Shown here: positions 49,964 through 57,380 of the stretch, piece by piece
Layout of the letters: every line of letters begins with the position of its first letter
Numbering within the stretch: position 1 is the stretch's first letter
From: Bacillus sp. SA1-12
GTDB lineage: Bacteria > Bacillota > Bacilli > Bacillales > Bacillaceae
Direction: 5' to 3'
DNA: 57,380 bases
NCBI RefSeq assembly: GCF_000981385.1
Contig: NZ_LATZ01000023.1
Coordinates: 1-57,380 of the forward strand
Program-made: the position numbers and the translations under genes
Notes under the pieces: generated by a model
The model's database searches: none
Told to the model about the DNA's origin: nothing
The model's input: the letters and a program-made list of their open reading frames with translations, nothing else

Positions 49964-50236
49964 TCACCCTTCTGTATTAGATCTATATTCGTTTATGTAT
50001 TTCTCCTTTGCTTTTCTAGGCAGCTTTTTAAAGGAAATTTCTTTTTTTAAAGCTTCACTCTTTGTTTCATACATTTCCGAATACAATAGTTTAACAGGTG
50101 TTCTCCCTCTTGTATATTTGGCACCTCTACCATCATTATGTTTTTTTACACGTTGCTTCAAATCCACTGTATATCCGGCATAATAACTACCATCATTACA
50201 TTCAAGGACATAAAAATAGTGATTTGTATTTTCCAT
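49964..50236 (-). CDS. yazA: GIY-YIG domain protein YazA
   Basis: A single-domain GIY-YIG endonuclease-like protein of 90 residues (HYFYVLECNDGSYYAGYT; TVDLKQRVKKHNDGRGAKYTRGRTPV). Catalytic Tyr, Arg and Glu positions are recognisable. Its function in Bacillus is not established. AAGGAG precedes the ATG. It is 12 nt after yabB. Confidence 0.92.
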   Translation of the reverse strand: MENTNHYFYVLECNDGSYYAGYTVDLKQRVKKHNDGRGAKYTRGRTPVKLLYSEMYETKSEALKKEISFKKLPRKAKEKYINEYRSNTEG

Positions 50237-50248
50237 AAAAACTCCTTA

Positions 50249-51010
50249 TTAGGCTTGCATATCCTCCTGCTTATCTCCATATAATATTGTCTTTATCTCT
50301 TTTGTGTATTCATTATCATGATTATAAACAAATACAGGAGGCAACAGCTTTAAATCCGCATGGCCATCTTTAATCCCCTCAATTAGCAAAGTATTTGCTT
50401 CTTTCCCTTGTTTAGGGTAAACAAGTTGAATTCGTTTCGGTTCAACCCGATGTTTCCTCATCTGTTCAATAATGTCAGCCAGTCTGCCCGGTCTATGGAC
50501 TAGCGCTATTTTACCACCTTGTTTCACAAGCTGACTACTTACACGGATTACATCTTCTAACGTACATAGAATCTCGTGTCGCGCAATCGCAAGATATTCA
50601 TTTGGGTTCTGATTTCCTTTGTGAGGTGTTGCAAAATAAGGAGGATTACACGTCACGACATCATATTTTCCATATCCTAACTGCTTCGGCATCTCTTTAA
50701 GATCCCCATGAATCATGTTAATTTGTTGCTCCAAATTATTATAGGCAATACTCCTCATTGCCATATCATAAAGTCGCTCTTGTATCTCAACTCCAGTAAT
50801 CTTACCATTTGTTCTTGTACTAAGTATTAATGGGATAATTCCGTTTCCTGTACATAAATCAAGGATATTTCCCTTTTTAATTGGCATATAAGCGAATCTA
50901 GATAGTAAGACAGCATCTAGAGAAAATGAAAAGACCGTTGGACTCTGTATAATTCTAAGATCCTCGGCTAACAAATAATCCAGTCGTTCATCACCTATTA
51001 ATTTAACCAT
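50249..51010 (-). CDS. yabB: Putative tRNA(Val) adenine-N6 methyltransferase YabB (TrmN6-like)
   Basis: SAM-dependent methyltransferase of 253 residues with motif [14 protein letters not shown] (about 49-61) and the amino-methyltransferase NPPY in [10 protein letters not shown] (about 121-130). It is closest to TrmN6/YfiC-type enzymes that modify A37 of tRNA1(Val); the substrate is inferred from family. AAAGGAG precedes the ATG. Confidence 0.92.
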   Translation of the reverse strand: MVKLIGDERLDYLLAEDLRIIQSPTVFSFSLDAVLLSRFAYMPIKKGNILDLCTGNGIIPLILSTRTNGKITGVEIQERLYDMAMRSIAYNNLEQQINMIHGDLKEMPKQLGYGKYDVVTCNPPYFATPHKGNQNPNEYLAIARHEILCTLEDVIRVSSQLVKQGGKIALVHRPGRLADIIEQMRKHRVEPKRIQLVYPKQGKEANTLLIEGIKDGHADLKLLPPVFVYNHDNEYTKEIKTILYGDKQEDMQA

Positions 51011-51028
51011 AAATATATGACTCCTTTA

Positions 51029-51082
51029 TAAGAAAAGCTCAAGGGCCATGATCAGCCTAAAGCGAGCTAGACACAAAAACTA
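51029..51082. repeat. Palindromic intergenic repeat, internally deleted (copy E)
   Basis: Only the two ends of a copy remain, fused: AAGAAAAGCTCAAGGGCCATGATCAGC, then GCGAGCTAGACACAAAAAC. The whole hairpin tip has been lost. It lies just upstream of yabB. Confidence 0.65.
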
Positions 51083-51172
51083 TATTTAAATACTTTCCTT
51101 CGTAAGAAATACACGAATGCCTTTCTATCCCTATAAAGCATAAAAAAACTGACACATAATCAAAAGATATTA

Positions 51173-51199
51173 TCCCTCTCTTAGTGTTTTTTGAGAGGG
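51173..51199. other. Short inverted repeat between yabA and yabB
   Basis: CCCTCTC and GAGAGGG pair around a 12-nt loop containing TTTTTT. No T run follows on either side, so it is not a typical terminator. The rest of the 215-nt yabA-yabB gap is AT-rich and holds repeat copy E. Confidence 0.45.
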
Positions 51200-51224
51200 G
51201 CAAATGATTATGAGCCAGCCATTT

Positions 51225-51596
51225 TTACTTCTTATTTAGGAATGATAAGCAAAATAAGCAATCTCCATCCTTCCGAAGGCTGCCATAATGCAAATTACAA
51301 ATATGAAAGCCTTCTTGATACAATCTTGCTAGATTATCATATCCTTCACCTATATCAATTTGATTTTGCTTTGTTTCCTTTTTTTCCTTCGATTTCGGTT
51401 TCTTTATTTTTTCAGCATTTGCACTTGTTATTGTTGAGTCTAATCTTCGGCGTAGATTCTCATTTTCGATTTTCAAATGCTGGTTCTCTTCAATAAGATC
51501 GCCTAAATGCTGTTTCAATTCACCCAATTGAGTATATAAAGATCCTATCTGTTCCTCCATACTGCTGACAGACTCAAATATCTCTTTTTTATCCAC
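51225..51596 (-). CDS. yabA: Replication initiation control protein YabA
   Basis: Restrains DnaA and contacts the DnaN clamp. The 123 residues comprise an N-terminal coiled coil for tetramerisation (about 5-62), a linker, and a C-terminal zinc domain [23 protein letters not shown] with its Cys/His ligands. The GTG at 51596 has GAGGTGG at good spacing, and the homologue also starts MDKKE; a GTG three codons earlier overlaps the ribosome site. Confidence 0.95.
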   Translation of the reverse strand: MDKKEIFESVSSMEEQIGSLYTQLGELKQHLGDLIEENQHLKIENENLRRRLDSTITSANAEKIKKPKSKEKKETKQNQIDIGEGYDNLARLYQEGFHICNLHYGSLRKDGDCLFCLSFLNKK

Positions 51597-51609
51597 TTGT
51601 TCCACCTCA

Positions 51610-52437
51610 TCAATCTGTGGATTGCATTGGAACTACGCCTTCTTTCTGCAATTCATCCCAAGTGTATTCTACCACGCGTTCTTGTTCAACCAGGTCAACC
51701 TGTATAATTTGCTCTAATATATTTAATCCAACAACTTTTCCAAGCCCCTTAGGCGTACCGATCATTTCGCCGATGTCTGGTAAAAGTTCCTTTGCAGACT
51801 CATAATCATCATTTTCGTACTTTAAGCAGCACATTAAACGACCGCAAAGACCGGAAATTTTCGTAGGATTTAACGATAAGTTTTGATCCTTTGCCATTTT
51901 AATAGAGACAGGCTCAAAATCGCCTAAAAATGTAGAACAGCATAACATACGGCCACAAGGTCCTATACCGCCCAGCATTTTGGCTTCATCCCGAACGCCA
52001 ATTTGTCGGAGCTCAATTCTCGTTTTAAAAATAGCTGCTAAATCCTTAACTAATTCACGAAAATCAACGCGTCCATCTGCTGTGAAATAAAAGATCACCT
52101 TATTACGGTCGAATGTATATTCAACATCTACTAATTTCATATCTAAACCATGCTCAGAAACTTTCTTTTGGCATACATGATATGCTTCTTCTGCAGCCTC
52201 TTGATTTTCCTGAACCATTAATTTATCTTTCTCATCAGCAAGTCGAATGACCTTTTTTAACGGCAGTACAATATCATTCTCCTCAACTTTTTTATTATTT
52301 AGTACGACTTTCCCATATTCTATTCCACGAATGGTTTCAACAATAACAAAGTCGTCTTTTTCTATATGAAGACCGTTTGGGTCGAAATAATAGATTTTGC
52401 CCGCTTTTTTGAAACGAACACCTACAACATCATACAA
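51610..52437 (-). CDS. ricT: RicT (YaaT), PSP1-domain subunit of the Ric/Y-complex
   Basis: Part of the RicAFT iron-sulfur complex that works with RNase Y in mRNA maturation and affects competence, biofilm and sporulation. The 275 residues match YaaT closely, including clustered cysteines [10 protein letters not shown] and [12 protein letters not shown] in the PSP1 region. It starts 2 nt after the holB stop. Confidence 0.96.
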   Translation of the reverse strand: MYDVVGVRFKKAGKIYYFDPNGLHIEKDDFVIVETIRGIEYGKVVLNNKKVEENDIVLPLKKVIRLADEKDKLMVQENQEAAEEAYHVCQKKVSEHGLDMKLVDVEYTFDRNKVIFYFTADGRVDFRELVKDLAAIFKTRIELRQIGVRDEAKMLGGIGPCGRMLCCSTFLGDFEPVSIKMAKDQNLSLNPTKISGLCGRLMCCLKYENDDYESAKELLPDIGEMIGTPKGLGKVVGLNILEQIIQVDLVEQERVVEYTWDELQKEGVVPMQSTD

Positions 52438-52439
52438 AC

Positions 52440-53432
52440 TTATCCCTCCTGCAATGTTAACACCAATTGCTCCATCATTAATTGTGGACTCACATTGGCA
52501 TGAAGCCTTTTTTTAGCCTCTAAAATAGAAGTCATCTTCTCAGTCACACTTCTTTGTGTCATTTGAAGGGCATGCTGCTTTAATTGCTGAATTATGTCTT
52601 GAAAAATTACTTGTTCGTCTATTCCTAATTGGACCGATAAAACATCTTTATATATATATAATAACAAGTCTAAACCTGTTTCTTGCTTTTCCTTATCATT
52701 AAAATGGTTCATCCACTCTGTATGAACAAATATAGGTGCCTGTCCATTTCGATCTGATACCATTTCATATAATTTTATCACTTTCAATCTAGCCTGCGCA
52801 AACCAATCATCTTGTGCAATCTCCATTGCAGCCTCTTTATCGTTTGTTAACTGTGAAGCGAGTGCCGCAAATTGCTTAGGAATCCCGCTTTGAGTTAGTG
52901 TTTCCTCAATAGATTTAGGCTGTAATGGTTGAAATGATAACAACTGACAACGGGATAAAATCGTATTCAACATTCTATGATACTGCTCAGTTATTAAAAG
53001 AGCAATTGTATTCGCATTCGGTTCTTCTAAAAACTTTAATAAGCTATTTGCAGCATTTACAGTCATTTTATCAGCATGAATAATCATATAAAGTTTTTTA
53101 TTCGATTCAACACCTGATTTAGAAAACTCCTCTTGCAATGCCTGAATCTGCCCTTTCTTAATCGAAAGTCCATCAGGCTCAACTAGATGAACATCAGGGT
53201 GATTTCCAGATTGAATCCTTTTACAATTTCTACATTTCTCGCATGGTTCAAAGCCTTGGAGATTTTCACAAAAGAAACTTTTGGCAAGCAAAAATCCTAT
53301 CTCTTTTTTACCCGTTCCCTTTTTCCCCTCAAATAAATAGGCATGTGCTAATCGATTCTTTTGTATACTATTTGCTAGTAACTTCATAACACGCGGCTGA
53401 TACGACGCGAGCTCTTGCCAATTTTTCACCAT
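52440..53432 (-). CDS. holB: DNA polymerase III subunit delta-prime
   Basis: Clamp-loader subunit. The 330 residues have a degenerate P-loop EGKKGTGKKE (about 35-44), a zinc module (FCEN...PCEKCRNCKR, about 53-70) and the SRC motif in ILSRCQLLSF (about 162). The neighbours yaaR and ricT match B. subtilis. Confidence 0.96.
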   Translation of the reverse strand: MVKNWQELASYQPRVMKLLANSIQKNRLAHAYLFEGKKGTGKKEIGFLLAKSFFCENLQGFEPCEKCRNCKRIQSGNHPDVHLVEPDGLSIKKGQIQALQEEFSKSGVESNKKLYMIIHADKMTVNAANSLLKFLEEPNANTIALLITEQYHRMLNTILSRCQLLSFQPLQPKSIEETLTQSGIPKQFAALASQLTNDKEAAMEIAQDDWFAQARLKVIKLYEMVSDRNGQAPIFVHTEWMNHFNDKEKQETGLDLLLYIYKDVLSVQLGIDEQVIFQDIIQQLKQHALQMTQRSVTEKMTSILEAKKRLHANVSPQLMMEQLVLTLQEG

Positions 53433-53448
53433 TGCTCTCCATCACTCT

Positions 53449-53889
53449 CTACGTATAAAGGTTAATCAATAATCCTTTTATCTCACCTATTTTTGCAAGG
53501 ATATCAATCGTTGAGCTTTCCTTGTTAACGACTTCGTCAGCTAATTCAACGAGTGACTGATCAATTTGTTCTATGATTTTTAATGACCTGCTATTTCCAT
53601 TATAATCCCAGCTTCTTGTCTGTTTCATCGTCATTCCATACTTGACGGCCTCGTGGATAAACTTCTTAATCAATAATTTATATTTTGCAAGTTCGCTAAA
53701 ATTTCTTGATCTTGATAATCTGCGACCTGCGTCTTCAAGGTTAATAAGTAACTTATTTAATTGTTCAAGCTGAAGCTTATTATCCTGCTTCATGACTAAA
53801 TCCTGAAAACCCTTTGGAGAATTTATTGATGTTTTCTGTTCTATATCTCGTTTATCCATAACTGTACGTATGTCTGAACTGATTTTCAT
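53449..53889 (-). CDS. yaaR: DUF327 family protein YaaR
   Basis: A conserved 146-residue, mostly helical protein of unknown function (KKFIHEAVKYGMTMKQTRSWD core). The ATG at 53889 follows GGAGG; the earlier start at 53901 lies before that ribosome site. It sits between darA and holB in Bacillales. Confidence 0.92.
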   Translation of the reverse strand: MKISSDIRTVMDKRDIEQKTSINSPKGFQDLVMKQDNKLQLEQLNKLLINLEDAGRRLSRSRNFSELAKYKLLIKKFIHEAVKYGMTMKQTRSWDYNGNSRSLKIIEQIDQSLVELADEVVNKESSTIDILAKIGEIKGLLINLYT

Positions 53890-53938
53890 AGAAACCTCCA
53901 TGGCGAAAGATCACCATATCTGTTAGAACTACTATTTA

Positions 53939-54322
<384 letters not shown>

Positions 54323-54350
54323 TTAATGGTAATTTACTGTTCACAGAACA

Positions 54351-54980
54351 TTATAGATCAATGTGTTTCTTTAATATCCCTTTAATTTCAGCTGCAACCT
54401 CTTCAACTGGTTTATCAGCGTTAATAATAATGATCCTATCTTGAAATTTCTCGATAACTTGCTGATATCCTTCTTGAACCTTATAATGAAAGGATAAGTC
54501 TTCCATATCGAGGCGATTTTTCTCTCGTTCTGCATTATTTGCGATCCTTTGAAGACCTGCTTTTGGATCAATTTTAAAATAAAAGGTAACATCCGGTAAA
54601 AAACCATTAATCGCAAATTCATTTATAGAAAAAACTTCATCGATTCCTAAACCTCTGGCATATCCTTGATAGGCTAAGGAACTATCAATAAATCGGTCAC
54701 AAAATACATGTTTGCCTTTATTTATTGAAGGTATAACCCTCTCTACTAGATGCTGTCTTCTGGCAGCTGCATAGAGAAGGGCTTCAGTTCTTGAATCCAT
54801 TTCTGTATGTTCCTTATTTAAAATGACTTCACGTATCTTTTCTGCGATATTGATCCCACCAGGCTCCCTTGTAAAAACAGCCTCAATACTGGATTTTTCC
54901 AAATCCTTCATTAATATTTCCAATACAGTAGTCTTTCCTGCTCCTTCTGGACCTTCAAACGTAAAAAACTTTCCCTTCAA
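54351..54980 (-). CDS. tmk: Thymidylate kinase
   Basis: Phosphorylates dTMP to dTDP. The 209 residues have P-loop GPEGAGKTT (about 10-18), TREPGG (DR/E-type, about 37-42) and [14 protein letters not shown] (about 92-105). It starts 5 nt after the yaaO stop, so they are cotranscribed. Confidence 0.97.
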   Translation of the reverse strand: MKGKFFTFEGPEGAGKTTVLEILMKDLEKSSIEAVFTREPGGINIAEKIREVILNKEHTEMDSRTEALLYAAARRQHLVERVIPSINKGKHVFCDRFIDSSLAYQGYARGLGIDEVFSINEFAINGFLPDVTFYFKIDPKAGLQRIANNAEREKNRLDMEDLSFHYKVQEGYQQVIEKFQDRIIIINADKPVEEVAAEIKGILKKHIDL

Positions 54981-54985
54981 TATAC

Positions 54986-56422
54986 TCAGCTTCCTTTCAT
55001 GAATACAGCAATCTTCCCTTGTTGAATATGATCATCTCCCTGAATCGTTGCGCCGGTCTCCATTAGTTCCTTTAATTGTTCGATTAAGTCATTCGTAACT
55101 CTTTCACCAATCATAATAAAAGGTATTCCTGGTGGATAAGGAATAATGGCCTCAGCTGCATAATGGCCTATAGCTTCACTTAAGGTTACCACTCTCTTTT
55201 TACATGTTTTTAAGTATGAATATGATTTTTCTATAGGTTGAATCCTTTTAGTCTGACGATTACTCATATGAACCAGTTGTTTTATCGGATGAGAGGGAGT
55301 AGGAAATCTTCTTTTGATCTTATCTAGATGCTTTATTATTAATTTATCATAGGCAAGGGGTAAAATAAAAAGCACGTTTGCAGGATCAGCAAGTTCGGTA
55401 TAGATCTGTTTTGATTCTAAGTAGTCCTGAAGCTCATAACCAGTTAATCCATTTGCCGCCCTTATAGTAAGCTTTAAAGGATCAGTTCTAACAAGTTGAT
55501 CTCTTGATGTAACAATGTTTATTTCATTAATAGAGTTTATTTGCTCATGAAAGTCTGCGATCACTTGCAAAATATCATGTTGTCTTTCTTCACTCTTTAT
55601 TTTTTCCAGATAAGCCCTTGCTAAGTCCAAAGATGCCATAATTGGGTAGGATGGGCTGCTGCTTTGCAAGAGTGATAAGTAATAAAATAGTTTTTCTTTA
55701 TCAACTATCTTACTATTAAAATGCAGATAAGAACCCATTGTCATTGCCGGCAATGTTTTATGAGCAGAGTGAACAACGATATCTGCACCAGAACGGACAG
55801 CAGAGACAGGAAATAGATCGCCTGCTATAAAATGTGGACCATGCGCCTCATCCACTAGGACGGGTATGTTGTGGTCATGTGCATATCGAATGATTTCAGT
55901 TAAATCTATAGCTAGCCCATAATAATTTGGATTCGTTAAGATTAATGCCTTTGCCCTCGGATAACAAGCGATTGCCTCTCTTATTGTCTCTAGCTCAATA
56001 TAAGAAGGCACTTGATAATCTTCATCTACCTTTGGCGATAAAAAAACTGGATTAGCTCCTGCTAATTGAATTCCATTTAGAATTGATTTATGTGAATTTC
56101 GTTGAACTAGCACAATGTCATTTTTACCGCAACAAGCTAAAATCATCGCTAAATTACCAACTGTTGTCCCATTTACTAAGAAGTATGTATTTTGAACGCC
56201 ATATAAGGAAGCTGTAAGCTCCTGAGCATGGCGGATTGCTTCTTTAGGATGGTGCAGATCATCTAAGCCAGTAAGCTCTGTAACATCCAATGGTAAAATC
56301 CCCTGATAGACCTGCTTAGCTTTGTCCATAAAGATCGTCCCATTTTTATGTCCTGGAACATGAAAGGACATTGGGCTCCTCTTTGTATGCTGCATCAATG
56401 CGGTAAAGAGGGGTGTTTCCAT
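54986..56422 (-). CDS. yaaO: Orn/Lys/Arg decarboxylase family protein YaaO
   Basis: PLP enzyme of the fold-type I (SpeA/Cad) group, 478 residues. It has [11 protein letters not shown] near the N-terminus, VDEAHGPHF and the PLP lysine in [12 protein letters not shown] (near residue 222). In B. subtilis YaaO is a lysine/arginine-decarboxylase-like protein; the substrate is not decided by sequence. It precedes tmk by 5 nt. Confidence 0.93.
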   Translation of the reverse strand: METPLFTALMQHTKRSPMSFHVPGHKNGTIFMDKAKQVYQGILPLDVTELTGLDDLHHPKEAIRHAQELTASLYGVQNTYFLVNGTTVGNLAMILACCGKNDIVLVQRNSHKSILNGIQLAGANPVFLSPKVDEDYQVPSYIELETIREAIACYPRAKALILTNPNYYGLAIDLTEIIRYAHDHNIPVLVDEAHGPHFIAGDLFPVSAVRSGADIVVHSAHKTLPAMTMGSYLHFNSKIVDKEKLFYYLSLLQSSSPSYPIMASLDLARAYLEKIKSEERQHDILQVIADFHEQINSINEINIVTSRDQLVRTDPLKLTIRAANGLTGYELQDYLESKQIYTELADPANVLFILPLAYDKLIIKHLDKIKRRFPTPSHPIKQLVHMSNRQTKRIQPIEKSYSYLKTCKKRVVTLSEAIGHYAAEAIIPYPPGIPFIMIGERVTNDLIEQLKELMETGATIQGDDHIQQGKIAVFMKGS

Positions 56423-56523
56423 ATATTTATCAACGTCCTTTAATTAATATAAAATAATTATAGCAATACTTAAGTTCTTGAGTAACAAAATTATCATTTA
56501 TCACCTTATTTTTTCATAAAAAA

Positions 56524-56543
56524 AAGCTGATACATGTCAGCTT
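56524..56543 (-). terminator. Intrinsic terminator after csfB
   Basis: A perfect 7-bp stem AAGCTGA / TCAGCTT with a 6-nt loop, followed on the minus strand by TTTTTT, about 30 nt past the csfB stop. Confidence 0.85.
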
Positions 56544-56570
56544 CTTTTAATACTATGTTTTTATACAATA

Positions 56571-56774
56571 CTATGAATAAAGTGGCGAGTTTTTTATCCT
56601 TCTTAACTTTTCTAAAAAATAGGTGTATTTCGGATCAGATGGTTGTGTACTTGTCATTTCTTTTTCACAGTCTACACAAATGAAACTCGTATAGAGATGA
56701 ATTCCTGCACTTTTTTCCACATCGCAAATTATACATGTTTCTCCTTCGGAATTTGGTATTCTATTAGAATTCAC
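56571..56774 (-). CDS. csfB: Anti-sigma-G (and sigma-E) factor Gin/CsfB
   Basis: Forespore inhibitor that keeps sigma-G silent until engulfment. The 67 residues contain two zinc-binding pairs, CIIC and CVDC, 19 residues apart, as in B. subtilis Gin, and end in the same PLYS. The GTG at 56774 is preferred: GGAGGTGG lies 5-6 nt upstream, and the predicted start site leaves no room for the ATG at 56789. Confidence 0.93.
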   Translation of the reverse strand: MNSNRIPNSEGETCIICDVEKSAGIHLYTSFICVDCEKEMTSTQPSDPKYTYFLEKLRRIKNSPLYS

Positions 56775-56795
56775 TTTCTCCACCTCCATACTTTT

Positions 56796-56824
56796 AAGTT
56801 TGCCCAGAATCACCTATTGTATAC
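56796..56824 (-). promoter_or_regulatory. Predicted sigma-F promoter of csfB
   Basis: The minus strand reads GTATA (56824-56820), 14 bp, then GGGCAAACTT (56805-56796), matching the sigma-F -10 pattern GGnnAnAnTW. The leader would be about 15 nt. csfB is a known sigma-F gene. Confidence 0.7.
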
Positions 56825-56920
56825 ACAATTTAGAATTTCGTTAATCTTGTATTTAATACCTTATGTTTTTTTAATTGTTTTGTGTTTGTCTTTAAATAAA
56901 CCTTTGATTTTAAATATAAA

Positions 56921-56946
56921 AAAGACCAGTATCTCTACTGATCTTT
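56921..56946 (-). terminator. Terminator of the upstream rRNA operon
   Basis: AAAGACCAGTA / TACTGATCTTT (one G-T) with a 4-nt loop; the minus strand exits through TTTTTTATA. It lies about 10 nt past the 5S 3' end. Confidence 0.85.
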
Positions 56947-56955
56947 TCTCTTCTT

Positions 56956-57071
<116 letters not shown>

Positions 57072-57147
57072 TATATTAAGTTTGAAGGCATGTTCCTTCA
57101 AAACTAGATAACGATTTTTCAATTCATTTACTGAGCATACGCATTTG

Positions 57148-57380
<233 letters not shown>

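Overview
The window is a stretch of chromosome from an AT-rich, endospore-forming Bacillaceae bacterium (Bacillus sensu lato, but not B. subtilis itself). Gene content and order follow the origin-proximal B. subtilis segment from csfB to lysS almost gene for gene. The sporulation genes include csfB/gin, fin, spoIIE, spoVT, spoVG, yabG, sspF, yabP, yabQ and yabT. No phage, insertion sequence, CRISPR array or foreign island is visible. Everything except abrB is read from the minus strand, so transcription runs from high to low coordinates. The segment lies between two rRNA operons: the 3' end of a 23S gene and a 5S gene at the right edge, and the promoter, leader and first 20 bases of another 16S gene at the left edge.

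Layout in the direction of transcription. 57.4-48.8 kb: 23S, 5S, csfB, yaaO, tmk, darA, yaaR, holB, ricT, yabA, yabB, yazA, rsmI (nucleotides, replication control, c-di-AMP sensing, translation fidelity), with abrB opposed. 48.1-40.3 kb: metS, tatD-type DNase, yabE, rnmV, ksgA, yabG, veg. 40.2-32.1 kb: sspF, ispE, purR, ridA, spoVG, glmU, prs, ctc, pth, fin. 31.9-21.7 kb: mfd, spoVT, yabM, yabN, rqcP, yabP, yabQ, divIC, yabR. 21.6-12.5 kb: tRNA-Met, tRNA-Glu, spoIIE, yabS, yabT, tilS, hpt, ftsH. 12.2-0.9 kb: coaX, hslO, yacD, cysK, the pABA/folate operon pabB-pabA-pabC-folP-folB-folK-yazB, then dusB and lysS.

Several control sites can be read directly. There is a sigma-F-like promoter for csfB, a Spo0A-type promoter with a 21-bp spacer at spoIIE, and a sigma-H promoter for spoVG. 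A sigma-B promoter precedes ctc, tandem sigma-A promoters precede veg and the 16S gene, and Spo0A boxes lie downstream of the abrB promoter. A PurBox-like pair precedes purR. A run of GAG/AAG triplets over the pabA ribosome binding site looks like a TRAP target.

No wholly new multi-gene system is evident; the coding part is conserved housekeeping and sporulation DNA. The less explained material is between genes. First, a family of roughly 110-120 bp palindromic repeats occurs singly, as a pair and as a triple array, and its arms change in compensating pairs. Second, the spoVT leader can fold into a branched structure containing a tiny ORF. Third, a promoter, a 21-codon Cys-containing ORF and a strong terminator lie ahead of metS, next to three extra Spo0A boxes. 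Fourth, folB and possibly yabE appear to lack a normal start codon at the expected place.
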